A DNA stretch of 64,000 bases from Marinobacter aromaticivorans (GTDB lineage Bacteria; Pseudomonadota; Gammaproteobacteria; Pseudomonadales; Oleiphilaceae), in the NCBI RefSeq assembly GCF_002806975.1, contig NZ_NIHD01000007.1:185598-249597 (forward strand), read 5' to 3'. The notes under the pieces are model-generated. The model was not told where the DNA came from and did not search any database. It worked only from the letters and a program-made list of their open reading frames with translations. A program made the translations under genes and the position numbers. This document shows, piece after piece, positions 1 to 9,667 of this stretch. Each line of letters begins with the position of its first letter. The stretch's first letter is position 1.

Positions 1-1468
1 AATTGCCGGTTCCCAGATGCACATAACGGCGCAGGCGACCCTCCTCACGGCGCACAATCAGAATCATCTTGGCGTGGGTTTTATAGCCCACAACGCCGTA
101 CACCACGATCACACCGGCTTCCTGCAGCCGGCTGGCCAGCTCCAGGTTCTCCGCTTCACTGAAGCGCGCCCGCAGCTCGACCACCGCAGTGACTTCCTTG
201 CCACGCCGGGCCGCATCCGCCAGAGCCTCAACAATCTCGGAATTGGCACCGGTACGGTAAAGGGTTTGCCGGATAGCCAGCACCTGCGGGTCTTTCGCGG
301 CCTGGCGCAGCAAATCCACTACCGGACTGAAGTTCTGAAAAGGATGATGCAGAAGGATCGGCCGCTTTCGAATAGCGTCAAATATGGTTTCCTTGCTGCG
401 AATCTGCCGGGGTATGGAGGGCGAGAAGCTGGAATAGGTCAGATCAGGACGATCCACCAGGCTGGTGACCGCCATCAGCCGGGTGAGATTCACCGGCCCG
501 TTCACCTGGTACAGGTCTCTTTGCCCCAGACCAAACTCGGTCAGCAAAAACTGCACAAGCTCTTGCGGGCAGTTGTCGGCCACTTCCAGCCGCACGCCAT
601 CACCAAACCGGCGGCTGAGCAACTCGCCGCGCAGCGCGGAAGCCAGGTCTTCCAGATCGTCTTCCAGCTCGAGATCCGCGTTACGGGTAAGACGGAACTG
701 ATAACAGCCCTTGACCTCCATACCCGGGAACAGTTCATCGGCGTGGGCGTGAATCATGGAGGACAGAAAAACCAGATTCTCGCCTCCGTTGCAGATCTCA
801 TCCGGCAGCCGCACCAGCCTTGGCAATGAACGTGGTGCCGGCACTATGGCCATACCTGTCTCACGGCCAAAGGCGTCCTTGCCGTCCAGCTCGACAATAA
901 AGTTGAGGCTTTTATTCACCAGGCGCGGGAACGGATGCGACGGGTCCAGCCCGATGGGGCTCACCACCGGCAGGATTTCCTCCTCGAAATACTTGCGTAC
1001 CCACTCTGCCTGCTCCGGCGTCCATTCCCGGCGGCGCACAAAGTGAATACCCTCCTTTTCCATCTCCGGAATCAGGACATGGTTCAGGATGTCGTACTGC
1101 TCATCAATATATTCGTGGGCAACACGGCTGATTTCACTCAGCGCCTGTTCCGGCATGAGACCGTCAGCACCCAGGGTTTCGCGACCGTACTTCATCTGCT
1201 GGCGCAGGCCGGCCACCCGTATTTCAAAGAACTCATCCATGTTACTGCTGAAAATACAGCAGAAAATCAGCCGGTTGATCAGAGGGTGAGTTGTATCCAG
1301 CGCCTGTTTCAATACCCGGTAGTTGAACTGCAACTGGCTCAGTTCACGATTGAAGTAGTTTTCACTGGCGTCCAGATCGATCACTTCACCCACGGGCGGA
1401 ATTTTTATTGGTGCAGGTACACTCCGCTCCCCGTGTGCGGTCAGATTTCTGGCGATTTCCGTTCTCAT
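1..1468 (-). CDS. ppk1: Polyphosphate kinase 1, 3' end outside window
   Basis: Makes inorganic polyphosphate from the gamma-phosphate of ATP, reversibly. The reverse strand is open from an ATG at 1468 to the window edge, giving 489 codons of a protein normally near 690 to 740 residues. Visible family features include the N-terminal stretch around [15 protein letters not shown], the segment [18 protein letters not shown], and the later LYRTGA segment. The window ends inside the motif RYVHLGTGN, which belongs to the active-site region with the phosphorylated histidine. The ATG is preceded by AGGA about 11 bases upstream. It lies 66 bases downstream of hemB on the same strand, the hemB-ppk order known from Pseudomonas, so the two are probably co-transcribed. 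No Pho box was seen in front of either gene. Confidence 0.95.
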   Translation of the reverse strand, partial: MRTEIARNLTAHGERSVPAPIKIPPVGEVIDLDASENYFNRELSQLQFNYRVLKQALDTTHPLINRLIFCCIFSSNMDEFFEIRVAGLRQQMKYGRETLGADGLMPEQALSEISRVAHEYIDEQYDILNHVLIPEMEKEGIHFVRRREWTPEQAEWVRKYFEEEILPVVSPIGLDPSHPFPRLVNKSLNFIVELDGKDAFGRETGMAIVPAPRSLPRLVRLPDEICNGGENLVFLSSMIHAHADELFPGMEVKGCYQFRLTRNADLELEDDLEDLASALRGELLSRRFGDGVRLEVADNCPQELVQFLLTEFGLGQRDLYQVNGPVNLTRLMAVTSLVDRPDLTYSSFSPSIPRQIRSKETIFDAIRKRPILLHHPFQNFSPVVDLLRQAAKDPQVLAIRQTLYRTGANSEIVEALADAARRGKEVTAVVELRARFSEAENLELASRLQEAGVIVVYGVVGYKTHAKMILIVRREEGRLRRYVHLGTGN

Positions 1469-1534
1469 GGCGTTCCAATTCCTGTTTGATGTACCACCTG
1501 CAGACTACCGGCAGCGGCCCGTCCGCAAACGGCT

Positions 1535-2602
<1,068 letters not shown>

Positions 2603-2732
2603 TTATGGCGTCACCGTTTGCCCCATCATACACTGCCAGAGCCTCTGCTTGCAGGCTACCGGACGATACAGGTTGCAAGCCGGGGCGGCAGGTAATGCAA
2701 ACCGGTCCGGCGGGGCCTCGGTGAGCCTTGCA

Positions 2733-3764
2733 CTATTGAATGGAATCCAGCGCTTTGGCTCTGATGCGTTCGGTGTCGCTGAAATACTTTTCCCGCAGCC
2801 GTGCCAGGCTCTCTTCCCGTTCCGGCGCCGCCAGCCCGGATGTATTCAGCGCGTCCCGCTCCCTGGCGTACGACTGCCAGCGCCGGTTCCAGTCGCTCTG
2901 CTCGGCATCCAGTTCCTCCAGCTTGCGGGCAGCCTCATCGCCGAATGCCTGTTGGCGCCAGGAGCGCAAGGCTTCCGGATCCCCGGCCAATGCCTCTCGC
3001 GCCTGCTCATACCGGGCAAACTTGCGGGTTTCCTGCCGGGCCTTGCGCACAGGCTCAGGCAAAGCCCTTTCTGCAGCGGCCAGCGCTTCTTCCCGTTGCT
3101 GATCTGTCAGGTCGGGATTGCTGCCAATACGCCTTCTTTCCAGCTGGTAGCGATCTACAACCTCTTCATCAGCAAAGAAGGCCTCGACTGTATCCGCGTC
3201 CATCCAGGTTCTGCGCAGCGCCTGGATTTCCGCCATTCTGCGCTCCAGCTCACCTTGCTGCAAAACATCGGTATCGCCATAGGCGGCTTCCAGATCGGCC
3301 AGTGCAAGCTTGTAATCCAGATACCGGCCAAGCGTCTCAAGCGCCTGACTCCGGGCAGGTTCGTCCAGTACCGAGACTGCAAGCCGGATCCTGGCCAGCA
3401 GTTGTGCCAGTGTTTCTTCCCCCAAAGCAGACAGGTAGTACTCGAACAGCTGTCGCAGTTCGCTGGTGGGAACAAGATTGCCCAACCGGTCTGTTTTCGC
3501 CCAGCCTCCAGGCTCCGACGTTCCTTCAAGCGATGGCGGCCGCTGCTCCGGCACACCGGTCTCTGCGGACTGGCCAACCAGTTCCGAAGGCGCCGGCTGG
3601 CGCGGTTGCGAAAAACCGGTGTCACCGGTTCTGGCTTCCGCGGGGTGGCCCGAGGAACGGGTTGATGCCGGTTGCTCCTGAGCGCCATCGGCGAGCAGCC
3701 AGAGCGCAATTACAACTGCTATAATCACCGGTATTGTGAAGGAAAGTCTGGAAACAGGTTTCAT
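2733..3764 (-). CDS. lifO: Lipase-specific foldase (lipase chaperone, Lif family)
   Basis: Membrane-anchored steric chaperone that folds a secreted lipase in the periplasm. The 343-residue product has one N-terminal membrane anchor (about residues 8 to 26), a proline-rich variable linker to about residue 85, then a long helical domain. The family motif for lipase activation is recognisable as LRQLFEYYLSALGEE. The C-terminal half is rich in charged helices, as in the known structure of this family. Foldase genes normally follow their lipase gene; here no lipase lies next to it, the neighbours being hemB and a SutA-like gene. The client is therefore encoded elsewhere, or the gene has been separated from it. 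No clear ribosome binding site was seen. Confidence 0.88.
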   Translation of the reverse strand: MKPVSRLSFTIPVIIAVVIALWLLADGAQEQPASTRSSGHPAEARTGDTGFSQPRQPAPSELVGQSAETGVPEQRPPSLEGTSEPGGWAKTDRLGNLVPTSELRQLFEYYLSALGEETLAQLLARIRLAVSVLDEPARSQALETLGRYLDYKLALADLEAAYGDTDVLQQGELERRMAEIQALRRTWMDADTVEAFFADEEVVDRYQLERRRIGSNPDLTDQQREEALAAAERALPEPVRKARQETRKFARYEQAREALAGDPEALRSWRQQAFGDEAARKLEELDAEQSDWNRRWQSYARERDALNTSGLAAPEREESLARLREKYFSDTERIRAKALDSIQ

Positions 3765-3878
3765 ATTGAGGGGTCAATCCGGCCATCGGTGACTTGAAAA
3801 AGAGCCCGGAAACGGGGATCAAGGCGTTCACACGGGCTATATTAGATACAAATGAGGCTTTTGACCGAGACTGACCGC

Positions 3879-3909
3879 AAAAAAACAGGCCGGGGTGTGC
3901 GCCCCGGCC
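3879..3909 (-). terminator. Rho-independent terminator of the SutA-like gene
   Basis: On the minus strand GGCCGGGG and CCCCGGCC form a perfect 8-bp stem (3888-3895 with 3902-3909) around a 6-base loop, followed by a T-rich run TGTTTTTTT. It starts 14 bases after the SutA-like stop codon. Confidence 0.9.
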
Positions 3910-3922
3910 AGTAAAACGATGC

Positions 3923-4153
3923 TCAGAGTGAGCGGTTGTTAAAGCCTGTTTCCACCTTGCGCGGAGAGTCGGCACGGAAAGCCGTCTCAATCTGCTGGAT
4001 TTTTCCGCCCTGGCTCAGGAAGGCTTCGATATCCTGCTGCAATTGTGCTCGCACCCGTGCCCGGCCTGCGATTGAATGCGCATCGGCGTTGTCGTTGCTT
4101 TCGTTAACCCAGTTCCCGGATTGCTCCAGGTTGCTTTCGTCGAACTCACTCAT
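3923..4153 (-). CDS. SutA-like small RNA polymerase-binding regulator
   Basis: A 76-residue acidic protein. The start is the ATG at 4153, preceded by GGAG with six bases spacing; the frame continues upstream to 4195 without a good site. The N-terminal 30 residues are acidic and polar and probably disordered. The C-terminal part, IEAFLSQGGKIQQIE followed by a basic proline-containing tail, resembles from memory the conserved end of Pseudomonas SutA (EEFLSRGGKVQEIE), a protein that binds RNA polymerase and supports transcription in slow-growing cells. This assignment rests on that motif only; otherwise it is a conserved small protein. A strong terminator follows and the gene appears monocistronic. 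Confidence 0.65.
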   Translation of the reverse strand: MSEFDESNLEQSGNWVNESNDNADAHSIAGRARVRAQLQQDIEAFLSQGGKIQQIETAFRADSPRKVETGFNNRSL

Positions 4154-4374
4154 AGTTTTCTCCATCAACGAAAACAGTGTTACAAATGCGGCCACTCCGT
4201 CGGGGGCCGCACTCCGTCTCGACCAACCGCTACTGCGGCAACGTCTTGGCGTCTTTATAATCTGCTTTTGAAGGCAGGGCTATTCCTGACAAGACTATTT
4301 TTGTAATTTTTTGTAACAGGGCATAAGCACCTGAATTTCAATTATAAAATATGGACAGGAAATCAGGATTCGCG

Positions 4375-4408
4375 TTGACACAAAGAATGAACAATGATTC
4401 AATTAATA
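4375..4408 (+). promoter_or_regulatory. Candidate sigma-70 promoter of the TetR-aidB operon
   Basis: A perfect -35 hexamer TTGACA at 4375-4380 is followed after 17 to 22 bases by AT-rich -10 candidates (TTCAAT at 4398 or TTAATA at 4403). The imperfect inverted repeat GAAT-N8-ATTC lies between the two and could be the operator of the TetR regulator itself. The implied 5' leader is very short. Confidence 0.45.
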
Positions 4409-4420
4409 CAAGGAGCCGGC

Positions 4421-5053
4421 ATGGCTTATCGTGAAACTGAAAAGATGCGGTTGCGAAAGGCGGCAGCTCGTCAGCGAATAGCTGAATGCACTTATCAATG
4501 TGTTGCGGAAGGCGGTTTTCGCAATGCAAAGATTACCCGCATCGCCCAGCGTGCGGGTGTCGCCACGGGAACGATCTATCGCCATTTCGAGTCAAAAGAG
4601 GACCTGTTTGCGGAAATATTTCGCAAAGCAACCCAGCGCGAAGTGGACAAGGTAGCCGAAGCCCTGGCCGTACCGGGCAACGCAACCACCCGGCTGGAAA
4701 CGGCGTTGCGGCAATTTGCCGAGCGCGCACTTAAAGGCCCGGTTATGGCATGGTCATTGATTGCCGAACCGGTAGACCCGAAGGTTGAGGAAGAACGGCT
4801 GATCTACCGCAAAGCCTATGCCAACCTGTTTGAACAAGCGATCCGTGAGGGCATCGAAGAAGGGTGTATCCCGGATCAGGATGCCCGTCAGAGCAGTACC
4901 TGCCTGGTGGGCGCAATCGCGGAAAGCCTGGTCGGCCCGCTGTCACCGACTCAGACCAACCAGGAAATCGCGGACAAAACCGACAACCATGACCCGCTGG
5001 TCAACACCATCATCCGCTTCTGCATACAGGGGTTGACCGGCACCAGGAGGTAG
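4421..5053 (+). CDS. TetR family transcriptional regulator
   Basis: Predicted DNA-binding repressor of 210 residues. The start at 4421 is preceded by AAGGAG with five bases spacing; an in-frame ATG at 4394 lacks this. The N-terminal helix-turn-helix is typical of the family: FRNAKITRIAQRAGVATGTIYRHFESKEDLFAEIF. The C-terminal ligand domain is generic. It stops two bases before the start of the aidB-like gene, so both are one transcription unit. Regulation of that acyl-CoA dehydrogenase in response to an acyl-CoA or similar ligand is likely but is inference from position. Confidence 0.92.
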   Translation: MAYRETEKMRLRKAAARQRIAECTYQCVAEGGFRNAKITRIAQRAGVATGTIYRHFESKEDLFAEIFRKATQREVDKVAEALAVPGNATTRLETALRQFAERALKGPVMAWSLIAEPVDPKVEEERLIYRKAYANLFEQAIREGIEEGCIPDQDARQSSTCLVGAIAESLVGPLSPTQTNQEIADKTDNHDPLVNTIIRFCIQGLTGTRR

Positions 5054-5055
5054 CT

Positions 5056-6756
5056 ATGAACGCGCCGCAACCAAAGCCAGGAATACCCGCAACCGAACAT
5101 GGTGACCGCTATCTGGCGGTCACCCACGAAGTGATCAACCAGCCACCAGCACTGGAAAACTACAACCTGTACGAACAGGATATTGCACTCCGGGAAGCAG
5201 TAAAGCGCGAGGGCGCCGCAAAATCCGAAAGCGACCTGAACGCTTTCGGGGCCCATGCCGGCAAGGCGTCAACCATTGATTTGGGCTTTCGAGCCAATAC
5301 CAACAAGCCCGAATTCAATACCCACGACCGCTTCGGCCATCGTATCGATGAGGTAGACTTCCACCCCTCGTATCACGAACTGATGCGCATTGCCTTTGAA
5401 AACGGCCTACACAGCAGCCCATGGACCAACCCGGGCGCAGGCGCGCATGTAACCCGCGCGGCAAAATACTACATGCACTCCCAGGTGGAAGCGGCACACT
5501 GCTGCCCGGTTACCATGACCTTCGCCGCCATACCCTCCATCCGCAAGCAGCCGGAGGTGGCATCGCTCTGGGAGTCCCGGGTACTGGCCAACAGCTACGA
5601 CGCCCGCAACGTCCCGGACACCCAGAAAAGCTCAGTCACCATCGGCATGGCGATGACCGAAAAACAGGGCGGCAGCGATGTGCGCTCCAACAGCACCCTC
5701 GCCTACCCGGTCGGGGACGGCGGTTCTGGCCAGGCTTACGAACTGGTCGGGCACAAATGGTTTGTCTCCGCCCCCATGTGTGATGCTTTTCTGGTACTGG
5801 CCCAGGCACCCGGCGGATTATCCTGCTTCCTGATGCCACGCTGGCGCCCGGATGGCACAAAAAATCCCTGGCAGATACAGCGCCTGAAAAACAAAATGGG
5901 CAACGTCGCCAACGCCTCCAGCGAAGTGGAACTGCGCGGCGCACTGGCCTGGATGATCGGTGAAGAAGGCCGTGGCGTGCCCACTATCATAGAAATGGTC
6001 GCCATGACCCGCTTCGACTGCATGATCGGCAGCTCCGCCGGCATGCGCCAGGCCGTGGCCCAGGCCACCCACCACTGCCGCCACCGCAGCGCCTTCGGCA
6101 GCCGCCTCAGCGAGCAGCCTCTGATGCAAAACGTGCTTGCCGACCTGGCCCTGGAAAACGAAGCCGCCCTCGCCTACACCATGCGAGTGGCCCGCGCCCT
6201 CGACAACCAGAACCAGGAACACGAACGCCTGCTGGCCCGCCTGGCCACACCCGTGGGCAAATACTGGATCTGCAAACGCACACCCAACCACGCTTACGAA
6301 TCCATGGAATGCATCGGCGGCAGTGGCGTAATGGAAGACTGCATCATGCCCCGCCTGTTCCGGGAATCGCCGGTGAACGCCATCTGGGAAGGCAGCGGCA
6401 ACGTCCAGTGCCTGGACACCCTGCGCGCCATCCAGAAAGAACCGGAAACCCTCGACGCCTTCTTCCGGGAAGCCGCCGAGGCCAAAGGCGCAGACCGCCG
6501 CTTTGACCAGTTCCTGGCGCAACTGCAAAACGACTTCGCCGACATCAGCGATTTCCAGTACCGCGCCCGCAACCTGGTGGACCGCATGGCGCTGGTCATG
6601 CAAGCCTCCCTGCTGCTGCGCAACGGCGACAAGGCCGTAGCTGACGCCTTCTGCGCCTCACGGCTGGAATCCAGCGGAGGCATGAACTACGGCAACCTGC
6701 CCTCGGGCATTGATGCTGCGGCTATTATCAAGCGGGCAACGCCTGTAGTAGGCTAG
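5056..6756 (+). CDS. aidB: AidB-type acyl-CoA dehydrogenase family protein
   Basis: A 566-residue flavoprotein. It follows the E. coli AidB sequence closely from memory, with the shared blocks CPVTMTFAAIPSI, IGMAMTEKQGGSDVRSN, GHKWFVSAP, GGLSCFLMPRW, MTRFDCMIGSSAGMRQA and ESPVNAIWEGSGN. E. coli AidB binds FAD and DNA and is induced in the adaptive response to alkylation, though its substrate is unsettled. Here there is no ada or alkB neighbour; the partner is a TetR regulator two bases upstream, which argues for a metabolic trigger rather than Ada control. The length is slightly above the E. coli protein (541) because of an N-terminal extension of about 20 residues. Confidence 0.88.
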   Translation: MNAPQPKPGIPATEHGDRYLAVTHEVINQPPALENYNLYEQDIALREAVKREGAAKSESDLNAFGAHAGKASTIDLGFRANTNKPEFNTHDRFGHRIDEVDFHPSYHELMRIAFENGLHSSPWTNPGAGAHVTRAAKYYMHSQVEAAHCCPVTMTFAAIPSIRKQPEVASLWESRVLANSYDARNVPDTQKSSVTIGMAMTEKQGGSDVRSNSTLAYPVGDGGSGQAYELVGHKWFVSAPMCDAFLVLAQAPGGLSCFLMPRWRPDGTKNPWQIQRLKNKMGNVANASSEVELRGALAWMIGEEGRGVPTIIEMVAMTRFDCMIGSSAGMRQAVAQATHHCRHRSAFGSRLSEQPLMQNVLADLALENEAALAYTMRVARALDNQNQEHERLLARLATPVGKYWICKRTPNHAYESMECIGGSGVMEDCIMPRLFRESPVNAIWEGSGNVQCLDTLRAIQKEPETLDAFFREAAEAKGADRRFDQFLAQLQNDFADISDFQYRARNLVDRMALVMQASLLLRNGDKAVADAFCASRLESSGGMNYGNLPSGIDAAAIIKRATPVVG

Positions 6757-6763
6757 CGTTTGT

Positions 6764-6798
6764 GTCCACCAAGGCATCAAGATATAAGCTTGGTGGAC
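6764..6798. repeat. Short perfect hairpin downstream of aidB
   Basis: GTCCACCAAG at 6764-6773 and its exact complement CTTGGTGGAC at 6789-6798 can form a 10-bp stem with a 15-base loop, beginning eight bases after the aidB stop codon. There is no T run after it, so it may act as a transcript-stabilising or Rho-dependent end rather than an intrinsic terminator. Confidence 0.6.
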
Positions 6799-6816
6799 TC
6801 CACTTGAATTGTTCGC

Positions 6817-6932
6817 GAACCGGCGGATGGAAGGCTGTTCAAAACTGTGCGGAGCCATGGATGGCGGAGCCCAAGCGCCACAGGGATGTGCCGCAAGGAG
6901 CGTGTTTTGAACAGCCTTCCATCCGTCGGTTC
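6817..6932 (+). repeat. Loop-conserved long hairpin repeat, copy 1
   Basis: Arms at 6817-6845 and 6904-6932 are complementary over 29 bases apart from one G-T pair, enclosing a 58-base loop. The loop carries a 25-base run (6847-6871) that is identical, in reverse complement, to 9233-9257 in copy 2, and further shared blocks (GAGCG or AAGCG, then ACAGGGATGT, then AGCGT). Only the innermost arm bases (CAAAAC and nearby AGGCT) resemble copy 2; the outer arms do not. The element ends 22 bases before the DUF503 start codon and so lies in its 5' region. Confidence 0.85.
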
Positions 6933-6954
6933 CAGCACCAATGCCGGATCCCCT

Positions 6955-7302
6955 ATGTCTGAAGCTCTGAGAAAACTACTCAAAGAAGGCAACGCGCCCC
7001 AACAAAACACCGCGATTACACCCCACGTAGGCATACTCACCCTGCACTTCCAGCTCTACGGCTGCGAAGACCTCAAAGCCAAACGCAAAGTCTTTACCCC
7101 ACTACGGGCCATATGGGGCAGGGAGCCCGACCTGGCCGTGGCGGAAACTGCCGATCTCGAAGCCCTGGATTGCGCCACCTGGACAATCGCCGCCCTAGGC
7201 ACCTCCTCACAACTGATCACCCAACGCCTCGACCAGATCGAAAAAGCCATCGAAGAACGAATCGATGCAGCCATACTCGACATTCACCGGGAGATTCTCT
7301 GA
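6955..7302 (+). CDS. DUF503 (YlxP-like) domain protein
   Basis: A 115-residue protein. The start at 6955 follows from homology: the frame is open upstream through the hairpin repeat but that part has no family similarity. From about residue 24 it matches the DUF503 family: VGILTLHFQLYGCEDLKAKRK near the start, the central AVAETADLEALDCATWTIAALG, and the closing DIHREIL. Function is unknown; the family is often found near translation factors in Firmicutes, which is not the context here. A short N-terminal extension (MSEALRKLLKEGN) is unlike the shortest family members. No clear ribosome binding site is visible, and the repeat hairpin could influence its expression. Confidence 0.75.
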   Translation: MSEALRKLLKEGNAPQQNTAITPHVGILTLHFQLYGCEDLKAKRKVFTPLRAIWGREPDLAVAETADLEALDCATWTIAALGTSSQLITQRLDQIEKAIEERIDAAILDIHREIL

Positions 7303-7465
7303 TAACGCTCTGTAGCGCATCACTGCCTCAGTCCGTATACTACTGCACCTCAGGGATGCCAGTGTGCCTGCAAGCGACAGGTAACAAGTAACCAAAGCCG
7401 GACTCAGCCTCCGGCGGTATCCGTAGGGCATCCGGACCTGCCCTTCGGATGACCACTGAAAGCGT

Positions 7466-9151
7466 GTGGTACCTATGACCGGCAAGAAAAAATCCGCCCA
7501 GGCTTCGGTTGAAGCCATGTACCGCGTGTTCACCGTGCCCGAGGCACCGGAGTCCACGCTCAGTCGGATTGACCAGAATATATCCAGCAATCTTGCAGGC
7601 TTCCTGCAGGAACACATTGTTGCGGTTGAACGGGACCTTGCAGACGTCGAGAAAAACTTCTCCGACTACGCCATCCCCGAAAAGCCCGTATTCGTTTCCG
7701 AACAGGCCCAGTTCCTCCTGGACAAACTGGTCGCCAACTCCGTTCATACCGCCTCACCCGCTTTTATTGGCCACATGACTTCAGCGCTGCCCTACTTCAT
7801 GCTGCCGCTGTCGAAAATCATGATCGCCCTGAACCAGAACCTGGTAAAAACCGAAACCTCCAAGGCCTTTACACCCATGGAGCGGCAGGTTCTCGGCATG
7901 ATCCACCGGCTGGTGTACCAGGAAGACGGTGCCTTTTACCGGAAGTGGATGCACGACCCCCGCCATGCCCTCGGTGCCATGTGCTCCGGTGGCACCGTGG
8001 CCAACCTGACCGCACTCTGGGTGGCCCGCAACCGTGCCTTTCCCGCCGAAGGCAGCTTCCGCGGCCTGCACCAGGAAGGCCTGTTCCGCGCATTAAAATA
8101 TTACGGCTACGAAGGCGCCGCCATCGTGGTGTCGCGCCGTGGTCATTATTCTCTGGGCAAAGCGGCCGACGTGCTGGGCCTGGGCCGGGAATCCCTGGTG
8201 GCGGTGGATACCGACGACAGCAACCGGATCCAGACCGACGCCCTGCGCGACAAGTGCCTGCAACTGCAGAAACAGAAAATCAAGGTTATGGCGATTTGCG
8301 GCATAGCCGGCACCACCGAGACAGGCAACGTAGACCCCCTGGACGCCATGGCGGATATCGCAAGAGAATTCGGTGCCCACTTCCACGTGGATGCGGCCTG
8401 GGGCGGGCCTACGCTGTTCTCCAGAACCTACCGCCACCTGCTGCGGGGCATAGAGAAGGCCGATTCAGTTACTTTCGATGCCCACAAACAGCTGTACGTG
8501 CCCATGGGCGCCGGGCTGGTTGTGTTCAAAGACCCGAGCCTGGCCAACGCGGTTGAGCACCACGCCCAATACATCATTCGCAAAGGATCCCGTGACCTGG
8601 GCACCACCACGCTTGAGGGCTCACGCCCCGGCATGTCCATGCTGATCCATTCCGGCCTGAAGATCCTGGCCCGGGAAGGCTACGAAATTCTGATTGACCA
8701 GGGCATCGAGAAAGCAGCTACCTTCGCCGACATGATTGAGGGGGAACCGGATTTTGAGCTGGTTACCCGGCCCGAGCTGAACATTCTCACTTACCGCTAC
8801 TGTCCGGAAAACGTGCAGCAAGCCCTGGCTCTGGCGGACCCGTTGCAGGCGGAAAAACTCAACGCCTGCCTGAACCAAATCACCAAGTTTATTCAGAAAA
8901 CCCAGCGGGAGCGCGGCAAGGCGTTTGTTTCAAGAACCCGGCTGGAGCCCGCCCGCTACTACAACTTCCCGTGCATTGTGTTCCGGGTTGTTCTGGCGAA
9001 CCCGCTGACCACGCCGAAGATCCTGGCGGACATTCTGGAAGAGCAGCGTGAGCTTTCAGGGGAAGAAGGCATTCAGGACGAAATCAGGATATTGCTTCAG
9101 ATGGCAGATGTGGTGCTGAAGCAGCATGAGCAGGGTCAAAAGCAAGCCTGA
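7466..9151 (+). CDS. panP: PLP-dependent decarboxylase, PanP-type (aspartate 1-decarboxylase)
   Basis: A pyridoxal-phosphate group II decarboxylase of 561 residues, or 558 from the ATG at 7475. The PLP lysine is in SVTFDAHKQLYVPMGAG, the cofactor aspartate in FHVDAAWGGP, and the substrate-domain motif MCSGGTVANLTALWVARN is clear. The length and motifs fit the PanP branch, which supplies beta-alanine for pantothenate in vibrios and relatives that lack the pyruvoyl enzyme PanD; a glutamate decarboxylase role is the main alternative. It is bracketed, together with the DUF503 gene, by the two hairpin repeats. The 163-base leader holds no obvious regulatory element, and the ribosome binding site is weak. 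Confidence 0.78.
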   Translation: MVPMTGKKKSAQASVEAMYRVFTVPEAPESTLSRIDQNISSNLAGFLQEHIVAVERDLADVEKNFSDYAIPEKPVFVSEQAQFLLDKLVANSVHTASPAFIGHMTSALPYFMLPLSKIMIALNQNLVKTETSKAFTPMERQVLGMIHRLVYQEDGAFYRKWMHDPRHALGAMCSGGTVANLTALWVARNRAFPAEGSFRGLHQEGLFRALKYYGYEGAAIVVSRRGHYSLGKAADVLGLGRESLVAVDTDDSNRIQTDALRDKCLQLQKQKIKVMAICGIAGTTETGNVDPLDAMADIAREFGAHFHVDAAWGGPTLFSRTYRHLLRGIEKADSVTFDAHKQLYVPMGAGLVVFKDPSLANAVEHHAQYIIRKGSRDLGTTTLEGSRPGMSMLIHSGLKILAREGYEILIDQGIEKAATFADMIEGEPDFELVTRPELNILTYRYCPENVQQALALADPLQAEKLNACLNQITKFIQKTQRERGKAFVSRTRLEPARYYNFPCIVFRVVLANPLTTPKILADILEEQRELSGEEGIQDEIRILLQMADVVLKQHEQGQKQA

Positions 9152-9180
9152 CCTATTGGAACTACCCTTCAGGAACCGCA

Positions 9181-9283
9181 AGGGAGGGGATCAGGCTTCC
9201 AAAACACGCTGTAAATACATCCCTGTACGCTCGGCTCCGCCATCCATGGCTCCGCACGGTTTTGGAAGCCTGATCCCCTCCCT
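9181..9283 (-). repeat. Loop-conserved long hairpin repeat, copy 2 (inverted)
   Basis: Arms at 9181-9205 and 9259-9283 are perfectly complementary over 25 bases, enclosing a 53-base loop. In reverse complement the loop aligns with copy 1 through the 25-base identical run at 9233-9257, the ACAGGGATGT block and the final AGCGT. The outer arms (AGGGAGGGGATC and complement) are unrelated to those of copy 1. The element starts 29 bases after the panP stop and may serve as its transcript end, although no T run follows. Confidence 0.85.
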
Positions 9284-9325
9284 CGCTCCGTGCTAGCCTC
9301 TAACTGCCACTTACAAAAAGCTTAC

Positions 9326-9592
9326 TCAGTAAAGCGCCTCTTCGTCATCCAGCACTTCGTCAATAATTTCCAGGAACATGCGATCCGCTTCGCTCCACTT
9401 CTCCGGAATACGGATAGTGGTGTTGGCGCTGATCTCCCGGGCGATCAGTTCGTCGGAATCGGGCTGCGACCGATACTTCCGGGCAATGTCGATGGACTTT
9501 ACCGCAATCGTCGGATCACTCAGCACCTTCTTGATGAACACTCGCAGCTCATCAATTACCCTGGCCTGACGGCTTTCAATTGGTGTACTCAT
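9326..9592 (-). CDS. Conserved small protein of unknown function
   Basis: An 88-residue, mildly acidic protein without cysteines, signal peptide or membrane segment. The start at 9592 has a good site, GGAGGGTGAGGT directly before the ATG. The sequence is predicted helical with an acidic C-terminal end (EIIDEVLDDEEAL). I do not recognise a family. It lies downstream of pitA on the same strand, 76 bases after the pitA stop, so it could share that transcript, but a separate promoter is possible. Confidence 0.6.
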   Translation of the reverse strand: MSTPIESRQARVIDELRVFIKKVLSDPTIAVKSIDIARKYRSQPDSDELIAREISANTTIRIPEKWSEADRMFLEIIDEVLDDEEALY

Positions 9593-9667
9593 ACCTCACC
9601 CTCCGGGCAAATGAATTTTACATACGCACAGTATGAACAAACCCGTGCGTTACAACCAGCCAGCGCG

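Noticed and set aside
17..829. 270-codon open frame on the plus strand at the left edge
   Set aside because: It is opposite ppk1, whose protein sequence is clearly recognisable on the minus strand.
6847..6954. Upstream extension of the DUF503 gene through the hairpin repeat
   Set aside because: The extra 36 codons come from the repeat loop and right arm and do not match the family; the ATG at 6955 is preferred.
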